A stretch of 64,000 nt of DNA, from NCBI RefSeq assembly GCF_017377715.1, contig NZ_JAFVMF010000010.1, positions 1 through 64,000 of the forward strand, written 5' to 3'. Below, piece by piece: positions 24,462-32,517 of this stretch. Below the pieces are notes generated by a model, which worked only from the letters and a program-made list of their open reading frames with translations, had not been told where the DNA came from and did not search any database. The position numbers were made by a program, and so were the translations under genes. The stretch comes from Acetobacter sacchari (GTDB lineage Bacteria; Pseudomonadota; Alphaproteobacteria; Acetobacterales; Acetobacteraceae). Position 1 is the first letter of the stretch. Every line of letters begins with the position of its first letter.

Positions 24462-25844
24462 ATGTCCGAAACGATGACCCAAAGCACCGAGTTAAAGAAC
24501 GTTCTGGACTACCTGGATCGGGCGAAGGAGGTCGTGCGTGAGCGCGCGCCGGACGTCGTCCAGCGATACGAACGACTGAAAGAAGAGGCGGTCCGCGCTC
24601 CGTCGGATGATGCGTATCTTCGCACGCAGGTCGCCTACGCCGTTCAGGACTTCACCCGGGCCGCTGGCCAGGTGCTTCCGGAGACGCACCCTCTGGCCGC
24701 CGAAATGACGGCGCGCGCGACCTCGGCCCCGCATATTCCCTCGCCGGACGTGCAGGACCTGCTTTCCCGCACGCCCTCTCTGACTGACCAGCGACTGGTG
24801 AACCGCATTCGCGGCCTGGTCGGTGAAATCACGGCGGGCGAGGCGGATCTGGAGCATCCGGACGTCCAGTTTTCGATCCAGCAGCTGAACCGGCTCGCCA
24901 ACCCGCATCCGGAGAATGAAGCGCGTGCAGCCCCTCCCTCACAGGGCAGGCCTCCTCATGAAGAAGCGCGGGTTCACGCTTCGCCGGGCGGGGGGCCAGC
25001 GGGAGAGAATGCGGCAGGCCAGCCCGGATCGGACGCGCCGCCGAAAGGCAAGCCGTCAGGTCCTGAAGCTACCGCTCCTGGACAGCCGCAGAAGCCGCCG
25101 CCGGAGCCGGGCAGGCAATCGAACGAAAACGTAACCGGAGCCGACCCTCACAAGGAAACAGAGGCGCAGACGGTTCAGAAGGTCGCCATGGGCGCAGCGG
25201 TGATCGGAGGATTTTCCAGGCTTGCGGGCGCGCTCGCCTCGAAGATCGAGGCTCAGCCGTCATCCGTTACCCCCGGCTGGATGGAGAGGGCGATGGAGAG
25301 GAGCAAAAATCACGCCGAAGCGCGTTCGGAGCGTGAGATGGACCAGACCGCTCGCATGGGGTCGGAAGCCGTAGAGGCCATGCAGGCCCTTCGTCAGGGG
25401 CCGGGATCCAGCATTCTGTCAGCGATCAGGGACGCTGCGGCGAACGACCCCGGCGGCGTATCCGGTGTTCTGTCCGAAATGAAGCCGGGTGGGAAATACG
25501 CCGCCCTGCACAGCCAGTTTGAGACGGAAAAACAGAATAGCCAGTCGTTCGTGGCCGGGCTTGAAGACGCCGCGGCAAAGGTTCAGGCGTACGGAAAAGG
25601 ACGGGAAGCCGCATATAAGCTTGGTGAAACGCTGGGGACGTCGACCCGCGTGGAGCAGCGCTTCGCGCAGATCGACGCCCGGATTGGTCATGAGGCCGCC
25701 AGCGTGCCGGGCGACAGGCCGGGTTCCTCGATGCTGGAGAACATGAGCGAGAAGGCCAGGGAACTTGTCCAGAAGGCGATCGAGGCTGTTTCCCGCATGT
25801 TCCGGGCCGCGCCGTCCAGCGGTCCCACAATGGCGCCAGGCTGA
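24462..25844 (+). CDS. Unknown coiled-coil, Pro-rich cytoplasmic protein upstream of dotA
   Basis: A 460-residue protein with a helical N-terminal domain (about 1-150, with LKNVLDYLDRAKEVVRERAPDVVQRYERL). A disordered Pro/Gly/Glu-rich middle (155-235) is followed by a C-terminal helical part with TVQKVAMGAAVIGGFSRLAGALASK and an amphipathic end (MLENMSEKARELVQKAIEAVSRMF). It has no signal peptide or Cys residues. I start at the ATG at 24462, since the upstream extension overlaps the previous gene out of frame. It directly precedes dotA. No family is recognised; it may be a cytoplasmic adaptor or a substrate. Confidence 0.72.
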   Translation: MSETMTQSTELKNVLDYLDRAKEVVRERAPDVVQRYERLKEEAVRAPSDDAYLRTQVAYAVQDFTRAAGQVLPETHPLAAEMTARATSAPHIPSPDVQDLLSRTPSLTDQRLVNRIRGLVGEITAGEADLEHPDVQFSIQQLNRLANPHPENEARAAPPSQGRPPHEEARVHASPGGGPAGENAAGQPGSDAPPKGKPSGPEATAPGQPQKPPPEPGRQSNENVTGADPHKETEAQTVQKVAMGAAVIGGFSRLAGALASKIEAQPSSVTPGWMERAMERSKNHAEARSEREMDQTARMGSEAVEAMQALRQGPGSSILSAIRDAAANDPGGVSGVLSEMKPGGKYAALHSQFETEKQNSQSFVAGLEDAAAKVQAYGKGREAAYKLGETLGTSTRVEQRFAQIDARIGHEAASVPGDRPGSSMLENMSEKARELVQKAIEAVSRMFRAAPSSGPTMAPG

Positions 25845-25854
25845 GGGGGCGACA

Positions 25855-28227
25855 ATGAAAGCGCGTGGATATCTCTGGTCCCTTCTTGTCGTTCTCGGGT
25901 TGCTGGTCAACGCGCCATCCGCCCTGGCCGACACCGGTTCGGTCGCCGGGAGCACAACCCAGACAGACTCTGGCACTGGTTCTGATTCACACACCGTGAC
26001 ATGGGATCTGCTCGATCCCGGCGATGACTGGACCGCTACGGTGATACGATCGGTGTTCCCGGTGTTTTCGAGCGGCGACACCTCGATCGGCGCCGAAAGC
26101 ACGGTGATCGGCACCATGCTGGCCTGGCTGTCGGCCTTCGCCGGCGCAATCGCCGCCATGTGGGTGACTTATCTCTGGTTTAACACCAATTTCCGTGGCG
26201 CGGAGAAATCCCAGCTTCTGGGGGATAACCAGTCCCAGATGTCCATCGTCAAGATCGGCCTCGCCGCATTGATGATGTTTCCGACAGCCTCAGGATTCAA
26301 CGGCGCTCAGGCCGTCGTCGTGCAAAGCTCCCTGTGGAGCATAGGCATGGCGAGAACCATTTACAGCTACGCCGTGAAGGCCATCGGTCCGGACGGCAAG
26401 GCGATCGCGATGCCGATCGTCCCGGGGACCAAGGGCATCGTGCTCAATCTCGTGAAAGACGAGTTCTGTCGCTCGATCATCAACACAGCCTCGAATAATC
26501 CTGACCTGATCCCGGCGCCGAGCGGGCGCACAATCCCGGCATTGGCGGGCCAGACATTCGGAGTTGTTAACTACGCCTACAACATGATTCTGGGCGACGG
26601 CGCCCCGACCTGCGGCGCGATCAATCTGGAAACGCCCATGGCCGGTCAAACCAACCTGGCGGGCGTCTCCGTGGACACGGCCTCCATGCAGCGCACCATT
26701 CTGGATTCCGTCCTGGTCTCAGACATTCGCGGGCCAGTGGAGACGGTCGCCCGTAATTTCTGGATGTCGAAGAAGACACAGGATCTGGCGCCGTTGCTGC
26801 AGATCGTGACGACCGCGACCAATGACTACACGGCGAGGCTTACCCAGCAGGCCGCACAGTTGCGGTCGCAATTGCAAAAAGCGGTCGGTGACCGCTCGGC
26901 CACGCTGGGGCAGTGGGGATTGGGAACGAATGGCGACGCCACCAACACCGCTAATCGCCTGGACAACATTGGCTGGTCTGGAGCTGGCGCCTATTATCTG
27001 GAGTTCGCTCGCCTGAACGGTCAGACGCTATCCCTGATGACCGCAACGCCGAATGTCACGACGCCCAGCTACAGCGGGCTCGGTTCAGCTCTTGATTCCG
27101 ATATCGCGCCTCTCGTCCAGTCCGCCCATACGTTTTTGGCGAACATCGACGCGATGGTCGCCACGACAGACGGCATGAGCGCCCCGGGGGGCAACGGCGA
27201 CCTGTATTCCGGCGCCATGCCGGGTGGCGACGGATCGAGCATCGTCACCCAGCTCTTCCGGGCGCTTCATCTCAACGATTACGCCTTGCAGACTCTGGTC
27301 GGTTTCATGGAGCCGTCAGGAACCGACGGATACTGGACAGACCCATTCGGCAACCTCATGTCCCTCGGGCACTGGCTCATTACCATTTCCGTGACCGCTA
27401 TGGGCACAGCTTCTGTTCTGTCCTCCAACGCAGGGACTCTCGGAAGCGGGATCCTCTCGCTGATGGCCGGCCAGCCCGAAGGCGTCGTTGCGGCGGGTCT
27501 GGGTCACATGGTGATGCAGTTCTTCTCCACGCCCGTCATGTTGGGCTGTATGGCGATGCTGGTGCCGGGACTGACGATCGCGTTCGTTCTTCCCATGGTG
27601 CCGTTCGTGATGTGGATCGCCGGGATCACAGGTTGGCTCGTCCTGGTCTGCGAGGCCATGGTCGCAGCTCCGCTCTGGATGCTCGCTCATATGACCCTTG
27701 GCGGCGAGGGGCTGCACGGAAATGCGCGACAGGGCTACGCGCTCGTCTTCGAGGTTCTGTTTCGCCCGACCCTAATGCTGTTCGGGCTGTTTCTCGGCTA
27801 TTTCGTGTTCGACGCATCAAGCTGGCTGGTCCACGAGACATTCGGCGTGGCGGCAGGGTTCGCCCTGTCCCACGGCTGGCTGGTGAGCAATTTTCTCGGA
27901 ATGCTCCTGCTCGTCTGGATGTTCGTCCTGCTTCACATGATCCTTGCGGGCGTGTCCTTTCGCCTCATTGCGATCGTGCCAAACCGCGTCCCGCAGATGC
28001 TGGGCTTTGGCGGCGGAGAGCGGATCGACGTCGACGCGTTCAGTCGGGACGTGGCCGCCGTCGGTATGGCGGGGGCCATGCAGAGAATGCAGGAGTCCTT
28101 GCGGCCTAATGTAAACAATGGAGCAAACTCATCGCCACCGAGCGGCACCTATGGTCCGAAGCTAGGAAATAGGAATGGAAATAATGGAGGAATTGGCTTA
28201 GATACGACGATGAATAAAAATTCCTAG
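25855..28227 (+). CDS. dotA: Type IVB polytopic inner-membrane protein DotA (TraY-like)
   Basis: DotA/TraY is a large polytopic membrane protein required for channel function. The 790 residues match plasmid versions (Legionella DotA has 1048). It has a signal peptide (cleavage near SALA, about residue 24) and a hydrophobic region near 85-105. A large periplasmic domain follows (VVVQSSLWSIGMARTIYSYAVK, then MSKKTQDLAPLLQ). A cluster of membrane helices at about 500-720 includes MVPFVMWIAGITGWLVLVCEAMVAAPLW and WMLAHMTLGGEGLHGNARQGY, a hallmark of DotA. The ATG at 25855 has GAGGGGG upstream; the longer frame to 25765 overlaps the previous gene. The C-terminal 40 residues are Asn-rich. Confidence 0.93.
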   Translation: MKARGYLWSLLVVLGLLVNAPSALADTGSVAGSTTQTDSGTGSDSHTVTWDLLDPGDDWTATVIRSVFPVFSSGDTSIGAESTVIGTMLAWLSAFAGAIAAMWVTYLWFNTNFRGAEKSQLLGDNQSQMSIVKIGLAALMMFPTASGFNGAQAVVVQSSLWSIGMARTIYSYAVKAIGPDGKAIAMPIVPGTKGIVLNLVKDEFCRSIINTASNNPDLIPAPSGRTIPALAGQTFGVVNYAYNMILGDGAPTCGAINLETPMAGQTNLAGVSVDTASMQRTILDSVLVSDIRGPVETVARNFWMSKKTQDLAPLLQIVTTATNDYTARLTQQAAQLRSQLQKAVGDRSATLGQWGLGTNGDATNTANRLDNIGWSGAGAYYLEFARLNGQTLSLMTATPNVTTPSYSGLGSALDSDIAPLVQSAHTFLANIDAMVATTDGMSAPGGNGDLYSGAMPGGDGSSIVTQLFRALHLNDYALQTLVGFMEPSGTDGYWTDPFGNLMSLGHWLITISVTAMGTASVLSSNAGTLGSGILSLMAGQPEGVVAAGLGHMVMQFFSTPVMLGCMAMLVPGLTIAFVLPMVPFVMWIAGITGWLVLVCEAMVAAPLWMLAHMTLGGEGLHGNARQGYALVFEVLFRPTLMLFGLFLGYFVFDASSWLVHETFGVAAGFALSHGWLVSNFLGMLLLVWMFVLLHMILAGVSFRLIAIVPNRVPQMLGFGGGERIDVDAFSRDVAAVGMAGAMQRMQESLRPNVNNGANSSPPSGTYGPKLGNRNGNNGGIGLDTTMNKNS

Positions 28228-28252
28228 CAAAAGCGAGGCAAAGGAGGGAGCA

Positions 28253-28663
28253 ATGTCAGACAGTGGATTTGGGGCATTGTTCGCCTATGCCATGGGCCGA
28301 AACGCGGCGAATGATGCTGCCTACACGGCTGAATTCAAAAAAAGAATGAGTGGCGGCTCGCGTTCATGGCAAGATGCCTATTACGAAGTCAAGTTGGCCC
28401 ACGATCAAGATGTCGCCTCAGCACGTAAAGTTTTTGCTGAATATGAAGCGGAACTTGCATCGTTAAGGGCCGTGGTTACTCATGAGCGTGAGAAATCGAC
28501 AGATTTAGATCAGAAACTAGCTCTCGCTAGTGCTGCTTATGATGACCTGAACCGTAGGTTCGCTGAGGAGAAGGCGCGGGCGGATATGCTCGACGAGAGG
28601 TTGTTCGACATCACTTTGCGTCACGCGAAGCTCTGCAAGCGCACGAACACCACTGAGACCTGA
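28253..28663 (+). CDS. Unknown small coiled-coil protein
   Basis: A 136-residue soluble protein with a strong AAAGGAGGG ribosome binding site. An N-terminal segment (FGALFAYAMGRNAANDAAYTAEF) is followed by a long coiled coil from about residue 55 to 125 (VASARKVFAEYEAELASLRAV, then DLDQKLALASAAYDDLNRRF). GC is lower than in dotA. It lies between dotA and a lipoprotein gene in the same orientation. No homologous family is recognised. In IncI plasmids the gene after traY encodes the exclusion protein ExcA, but nothing in this sequence supports that identity beyond position. Confidence 0.75.
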   Translation: MSDSGFGALFAYAMGRNAANDAAYTAEFKKRMSGGSRSWQDAYYEVKLAHDQDVASARKVFAEYEAELASLRAVVTHEREKSTDLDQKLALASAAYDDLNRRFAEEKARADMLDERLFDITLRHAKLCKRTNTTET

Positions 28664-28677
28664 CTCTTTTATCGTAT

Positions 28678-28737
28678 CTGGTCGCAAGATGAGGCCGCAT
28701 CGTCTGATCCATCACAATGGAGATGACAATGCGGCCT
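28678..28737 (+). promoter_or_regulatory. Leader of the lipoprotein gene: motif plus stem overlapping the start codon
   Basis: CTGGTCGCAAGATGAG (28678-28693) overlaps the 5' arm of a perfect 9-bp stem, AGGCCGCAT (28692-28700) and ATGCGGCCT (28729-28737). The 3' arm begins with the start codon itself, and the 28-nt loop holds the GGAG ribosome binding site. A T-rich tract (TCTTTTTTTCTTCC) follows immediately, so the structure looks like an attenuator or terminator inside the 5' end of the gene. Confidence 0.6.
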
Positions 28738-29037
28738 TCTTTTTTTCTTCCGATCGCCCTCACTCTCGCGCTCGCAGCGTGCGACGGCGGCAATGTGGAA
28801 TCAGCCTCACGGGCGCACGGCCCGAAGCCGCCGAGACTTCACAACCAGTATTATGAGCCTAATGGCGCATATGGCTCCGCGCGGGCAGTGTGGGCGCCGC
28901 CGGTGTATAACCGGCAAGGGACGATCGTGAAGCCATCAGACGTCCGGAACGACACCGGGCGGGAGGATTATGAACACGCAACCTGGGCAACGGGCGCTCA
29001 GGGCGGGGATAAGAACGCGCCGCCCGGAACCTGGTGA
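28729..29037 (+). CDS. Small outer-membrane lipoprotein of the transfer region
   Basis: A 102-residue lipoprotein. The start at 28729 has GGAG at eight bases; an in-frame ATG at 28717 is the alternative. The signal peptide ends in lipobox LAAC (Cys18), followed by DGGN. An Asp after the acylated Cys is, in gammaproteobacteria, an inner-membrane retention signal, though its meaning here is uncertain. The mature part is polar with Tyr/Asn/Pro (RLHNQYYEPNGAYGSARAVW) and ends NAPPGTW. No family is recognised. Its start codon lies inside a hairpin followed by a T tract, so expression may be attenuated. Confidence 0.78.
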   Translation: MRPSFFLPIALTLALAACDGGNVESASRAHGPKPPRLHNQYYEPNGAYGSARAVWAPPVYNRQGTIVKPSDVRNDTGREDYEHATWATGAQGGDKNAPPGTW

Positions 29038-29054
29038 AACAACGGGATTGTCCG

Positions 29055-29073
29055 CCCCCCCCCAGTCGGGGGG
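29055..29073. terminator. GC hairpin between convergent genes
   Basis: A run of nine C (29055-29063), the loop AGTC and six G (29068-29073) form a very stable short stem between the convergent genes ending at 29037 and 29081. There is no T tract. It probably acts as a bidirectional barrier or terminator. Confidence 0.5.
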
Positions 29074-29080
29074 AGACGAT

Positions 29081-29626
29081 TCAGGGCAGGCGGGGAAAAA
29101 GGGAATCCGCCCTGTTCAGGAACTCCCGGAATGAGGCGAGCTGCCGGGTTCTGAGCTGCCAGTTCAGGGAACAGTTCCATAGCGACGCGAAGCCCAGAAG
29201 CCCCAGAAACGGCAAAAAGCCGATCGAGGAGAGCAGTCGGCTTCCCGTCCACCGGAAGAACACCATCTCGATCGCCCATACCAGGAAGAGCACGCTGGCC
29301 AATCCTCCAGCCCCCAACGCGGTAAGGAAGGTCTGGCGCTGACGCTGGTGGATCAAGGCCAGAAAATCATTCTCCTGAAGATGTCGGTATGCCCATGCCG
29401 TCCGCAGGTCAGCCAGTGGCTGAGCGCGAACGACCAGACTTGTTCCTTTCTGATCGTCAGAGAGCTTCAACGTTGCCCACAGAAACCGGATTACGGAGAA
29501 GTTGGCGCCGAGTTTCTTCCACCCGACGGCTTCCCCGGGCGTTCCAAAGGCCTGGAAGACCAACCCGACCCATTGCCTGATAGCGCCCTTTTTGGGAGGC
29601 CGACCCCGTTCTCCATCGCCGCTCAT
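29081..29626 (-). CDS. Unknown membrane protein coupled to the TrbB-like gene
   Basis: A 181-residue protein with a basic N terminus (RGRPPKKGAIRQW). Its soluble part includes WKKLGANFSVIRFLWATLKL and ends in a helix at ENDFLALIHQRQRQ. Two closely spaced membrane helices follow (about 98-120 and 130-150; LTALGAGGLASVLFLVWAIEMV and IGFLPFLGLLGFASLW). Its start overlaps the stop of the TrbB-like gene as ATGA. It might occupy the role of IncI TraX, an unknown membrane protein, but I see no diagnostic motif. It is clearly part of the transfer region. Confidence 0.75.
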   Translation of the reverse strand: MSGDGERGRPPKKGAIRQWVGLVFQAFGTPGEAVGWKKLGANFSVIRFLWATLKLSDDQKGTSLVVRAQPLADLRTAWAYRHLQENDFLALIHQRQRQTFLTALGAGGLASVLFLVWAIEMVFFRWTGSRLLSSIGFLPFLGLLGFASLWNCSLNWQLRTRQLASFREFLNRADSLFPRLP

Positions 29627-30648
29627 CGGCCGACCTCGGCCAGAAAGGCTGCAATGTCACGAGGATTGCCCTCATAGCGGCCGAGCGATCCGTCACGACG
29701 GATCCACAGAAATGTGGGCGTGCCCTTCAGGTCGACGCCTTTAGCAAATGCAGCGTTGTCCGCCAGGAACTTCGTCGCAGTGTCCGCCGGCGTATCGGCG
29801 CGGGCGTTCAGCCGTCCGTTCAGCCAGGCGCTGGCCATCTCGTTTTCGGGAAAGGAGAGCATGGCTTTCGCGTTGATCGTGCTCTCCCCGTGGTCCTCAT
29901 AGTCGAGAAGGGAAAGCGGCACGATCTTGAGCCGCAATTGACCGGCCTGAACTGCGGTCATGAGGCTGTGACCGGCCCTGATGGAATACATGCACTGGGG
30001 ATCTATCAGCATGACCACTTCAGGCGCGTTGGCCGAACCGATCTCGCCGCCATGGAGCCCGGTAAGCGCTGCCTGGGTGATCTGTCCGGCGTCCATTCGG
30101 ACAGTGGGCACGGCGCCGGGTATCGAGCGGATCTGCTCGCGTGTGACGTCATGGCCGCTCGCATCCCACAGCGAGCCTGCGATCGCCGCCTGCCCGTCGG
30201 GAGTCGCGTAGATGACCTGGAAATGATCTCCATTTTGCAAAAACATGCCACGAATCCCATGCCACGGGGCGAGTTCGGTCGCGCGCTTTCCGGAAAGGGC
30301 TCGCAAGGTGTCGTATGGAGCGGGAATGGCCGTCCCGCCGAGCACGCCTGCGTGGTCCTTCGGAGTGAAGAAGACGAAAACCCGATCGGGGGCATAGGCG
30401 ACGCCGGTTTCAAAGCCATGAAACGCGCCCTGTGCGGCAATCCTTGCTCCTGAGCCGGTCAACCGCTTGAGAGCGTCGCTATCAGGGGCAGTTTGCGCCT
30501 GTGGAGGAGTTATGTGGTCGGCCAGAGCCATAACTTTTACGTCCGTTGGCGGCGCTACGCCACCAGAGGGAACGGCGCATTGCTGCGCTACCGCCATACC
30601 AGGCGTCAGAAAGCCAATGACAAGGGCGGTCGGAAAAAAACGAGGCAC
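29623..30648 (-). CDS. TrbB-like periplasmic thioredoxin-fold protein (DsbC/DsbG type) with CXXS site
   Basis: A 341-residue exported protein (signal peptide ending near GMAVA) resembling DsbC/DsbG-type isomerases and IncI TrbB. The thioredoxin-like half has VVMLIDPQCMYS where DsbG has a DP-x-C-P-x-C motif. Cys219 is kept but the second Cys is Ser222. A cis-Pro region (LKGTPTFLWIRRDGSLGRYEG) follows. A CXXS site can isomerise or hold mixed disulfides but cannot by itself oxidise. The start is GTG at 30648, with GGGAG in the arm of an upstream hairpin. Nearby exported proteins rich in Cys are plausible clients. An N-terminal linker of about 120 residues is unassigned. Confidence 0.8.
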   Translation of the reverse strand: MPRFFPTALVIGFLTPGMAVAQQCAVPSGGVAPPTDVKVMALADHITPPQAQTAPDSDALKRLTGSGARIAAQGAFHGFETGVAYAPDRVFVFFTPKDHAGVLGGTAIPAPYDTLRALSGKRATELAPWHGIRGMFLQNGDHFQVIYATPDGQAAIAGSLWDASGHDVTREQIRSIPGAVPTVRMDAGQITQAALTGLHGGEIGSANAPEVVMLIDPQCMYSIRAGHSLMTAVQAGQLRLKIVPLSLLDYEDHGESTINAKAMLSFPENEMASAWLNGRLNARADTPADTATKFLADNAAFAKGVDLKGTPTFLWIRRDGSLGRYEGNPRDIAAFLAEVGR

Positions 30649-30655
30649 AGCAATC

Positions 30656-30703
30656 TCCCAACATGATGTTGGGACCAGCGTTACAGAGCCATGATGCGAC
30701 CAG
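30656..30703 (-). promoter_or_regulatory. Leader of the trbB-like gene: motif plus palindrome covering the RBS
   Basis: On the minus strand CTGGTCGCATCATGGC (30688-30703) is followed by TCCCAAC/GTTGGGA (palindrome 30656-30674). The 3' arm includes the GGGAG ribosome binding site just before the GTG start at 30648. The motif overlaps the end of the upstream coding region (30681). Confidence 0.6.
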
Positions 30704-31067
30704 TTGCAGTTGTTTCCACAAAAACGAGGGGCGCCGATGCCGGCGGCGGTTCCCAGCCGGTCGGCTCCGGGGTGACTTCGGGCAAAAGCGGCTTGATGGT
30801 TTTCATAAATCGCGAAATCAGCTTTCGTTCGCCTTGATTCGCTGTGCGGCGGTAACGTCGGATGACGCCGACAAGATATACCCAGTGTTGCTGTGGATAG
30901 ATAATCCTGATCGTCTTGGAAGGGCTCATAATACTATACGGTTGACCGGGGATGGACCTACGCAAGGTGTGCTCAAGAAAAAAAATGGCCTCCCGTACGC
31001 AGGATGGCAGATCTTCTTTTGATAGCGGTCCAAGGGCGGCGAGCGTTCGGTAGTAATCTCCATGCAT
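30681..31067 (-). CDS. Unknown small protein upstream of the trbB-like gene
   Basis: A 128-residue protein starting at the ATG at 31067 (AGGA eight bases upstream); a TTG start at 31094 is possible. It begins with a helical segment (YYRTLAALGPLSKEDLPSC), followed by SKTIRIIYPQQHWVYLVGVIRRY, a beta-like stretch with two aromatic residues. It ends in a basic helix and a Pro-rich tail. It has no signal peptide. I cannot assign a family. The leader motif for the next gene lies over its 3' end, so the two are in one direction but independently controlled. About 265 bases separate it from gapR on the other strand. Confidence 0.65.
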   Translation of the reverse strand: MHGDYYRTLAALGPLSKEDLPSCVREAIFFLEHTLRRSIPGQPYSIMSPSKTIRIIYPQQHWVYLVGVIRRYRRTANQGERKLISRFMKTIKPLLPEVTPEPTGWEPPPASAPLVFVETTATGRIMAL

Positions 31068-31282
31068 GGCAAATTCCTGAAATTCTATTTCCAAATAAAT
31101 GGCGGGATGTTCTTCATCTTCTCCGTTTGTTTATCGTTGCAATTAATGACGGATTGTTGCTGCACGTAAACTGTCTCTCTCTACGTAACATCCGGATTTT
31201 CACGCGTCCGTGATCATCTTGTGCGTTTCAGAGAATGGCTGTGGCGATCATGTCGCGCACGGGTCCATTTTTCTTTCTGTTT

Positions 31283-31296
31283 GGTCGCATCCTGAG
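31283..31296 (+). promoter_or_regulatory. Shared motif in the gapR-like leader
   Basis: GGTCGCATCCTGAG (31283-31296) follows a T-rich stretch and lies 36 bases before the ATG at 31333. Short stems such as GCTG/CAGC follow but are weak. It matches the consensus seen ahead of the transfer genes. Confidence 0.55.
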
Positions 31297-31332
31297 ACAG
31301 CAGGCTGGTGGGACACAGCAAGGAGCGGAGCT

Positions 31333-31608
31333 ATGCTCGCCACAGTGGACCAACATGACGACACCAGCCCCGAAATCGGCGGGATCGCCGTCGACCGCCT
31401 GCGCTCCATCATCGAGCGCGTTGAAAGACTTGAAGAAGAGCGCAAGGCTCTGTCCGGCGACATCAAGGACATCTTCGCCGAGGCCAAATCTGCCGGGTTC
31501 GACGTGCGGACGATCAAACAGATCCTGAAGCTTCGGCGTCTGGAGCCGTCTGCCATCGAGGAACAGGAGACGCTGCTCGACATTTATCGCCGCGCGCTCG
31601 GCATGTAG
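31333..31608 (+). CDS. GapR-like nucleoid-associated protein (DUF2312)
   Basis: A 91-residue protein matching the GapR/DUF2312 family. GapR binds over-twisted AT-rich DNA and assists topoisomerases during replication in alphaproteobacteria. The family pattern is clear: VDRLRSIIERVERLEEERKA, then DIKDIFAEAKSAGFDVRTIKQ and a C-terminal EEQETLLDIYRRALGM. The ATG at 31333 is preceded by AAGGAGCGGAG; the longer reading to 31210 lacks support. Plasmid-borne copies are common next to replication genes, and here repC lies about 1.4 kb downstream. The leader carries the shared transfer-region motif, so it may be co-regulated with conjugation. Confidence 0.9.
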   Translation: MLATVDQHDDTSPEIGGIAVDRLRSIIERVERLEEERKALSGDIKDIFAEAKSAGFDVRTIKQILKLRRLEPSAIEEQETLLDIYRRALGM

Positions 31609-31617
31609 GATCGCAAC

Positions 31618-32517
31618 ATGCCGCATAAACTCCGCACATCTACGCTTGTTGTCGCAAGCTGCCTCCTTCTGGCCGGGTGCAAGGAAAAGCGCCACAGCGA
31701 CAACACGCCACATGTCGCTAAAGCCTCGCTAAACCTGCTTGCGTCTCCAGGCGCCGCGTCTGGGGTGGGCATGGCGAGCGCTCGCGCCCGACAACAGAAA
31801 CTCGCCTACGACCACGATCTCCAGCTCCGCGTTCCGGCCGGGTTGGTCGAGCGCCATTTCAACGCCCTTCGGGACAGCTGTCTTCAAGACGTGGATCTCG
31901 ACTGTACGCTGTTGAATGCGCGTGTTAGTCACGATTTCACGGGCGGGCGACCGTCCGCCCGGATCGAGGCGCGCCTTCCCCATCAGGCCGTGGGCCGCTT
32001 CATCGAAAACGCAACCCGCCCTCTGTCGGGTGAAACAGCCCAGGATGTGGCCGTTACGGCCCAGTCCACAACCGCCGAAGACCTGACGCCGCAGGTCGAG
32101 GACACGGGGCGCAGGATCCGCCAGCTGACGGCCTATCGCGACAGGCTGGAGGCCCTTGGCGGACGGGATAATGTGCGGACGGAAGACCTGATCCGTATCG
32201 CGCACGAGCTGTCGGACGTTCAGACCCAACTCGACGATGCCCAGTCAAATCAACGGGTTCTGGACCACCGGATCGATACCGAGCTGGTGACCGTGAGCTA
32301 TGACTCGCTCGTGCCTGAAGCAGGTCCGACAAGCCCCCTGGCAGAGGCGTGGCGTAACGCCCGGAGCACCTTTATCGAGAGCTGCGCCGACGTCCTTCTG
32401 TTCTGCATGATGGCGATTCCCTGGGTCCCGGTGATCGTGCTTGCGGCCGGAATCGGCCGACTCGCCATGCGCCGCTGGAAATGGCGTCCCTGGACTCGGA
32501 AAAACAGCGTCAAGTAG
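31618..32517 (+). CDS. DUF4349-type lipoprotein
   Basis: A 299-residue lipoprotein with lipobox LLAGC (Cys21). The middle (about 65-240) matches DUF4349 organisation. There is a beta-rich domain (DLQLRVPAGLVERHFNAL, then ARVSHDFTGG, ARIEARLPHQAV). A coiled coil (LTPQVEDTGRRIRQLTAYRDRLE, then ELSDVQTQLDDAQSNQRVL) and a short beta strand follow. The protein ends with a transmembrane helix (about 258-280) and a basic tail. It follows gapR by nine bases, so the two are co-transcribed. The function of DUF4349 proteins is not established. The downstream 500 bases contain no convincing gene. Confidence 0.82.
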   Translation: MPHKLRTSTLVVASCLLLAGCKEKRHSDNTPHVAKASLNLLASPGAASGVGMASARARQQKLAYDHDLQLRVPAGLVERHFNALRDSCLQDVDLDCTLLNARVSHDFTGGRPSARIEARLPHQAVGRFIENATRPLSGETAQDVAVTAQSTTAEDLTPQVEDTGRRIRQLTAYRDRLEALGGRDNVRTEDLIRIAHELSDVQTQLDDAQSNQRVLDHRIDTELVTVSYDSLVPEAGPTSPLAEAWRNARSTFIESCADVLLFCMMAIPWVPVIVLAAGIGRLAMRRWKWRPWTRKNSVK

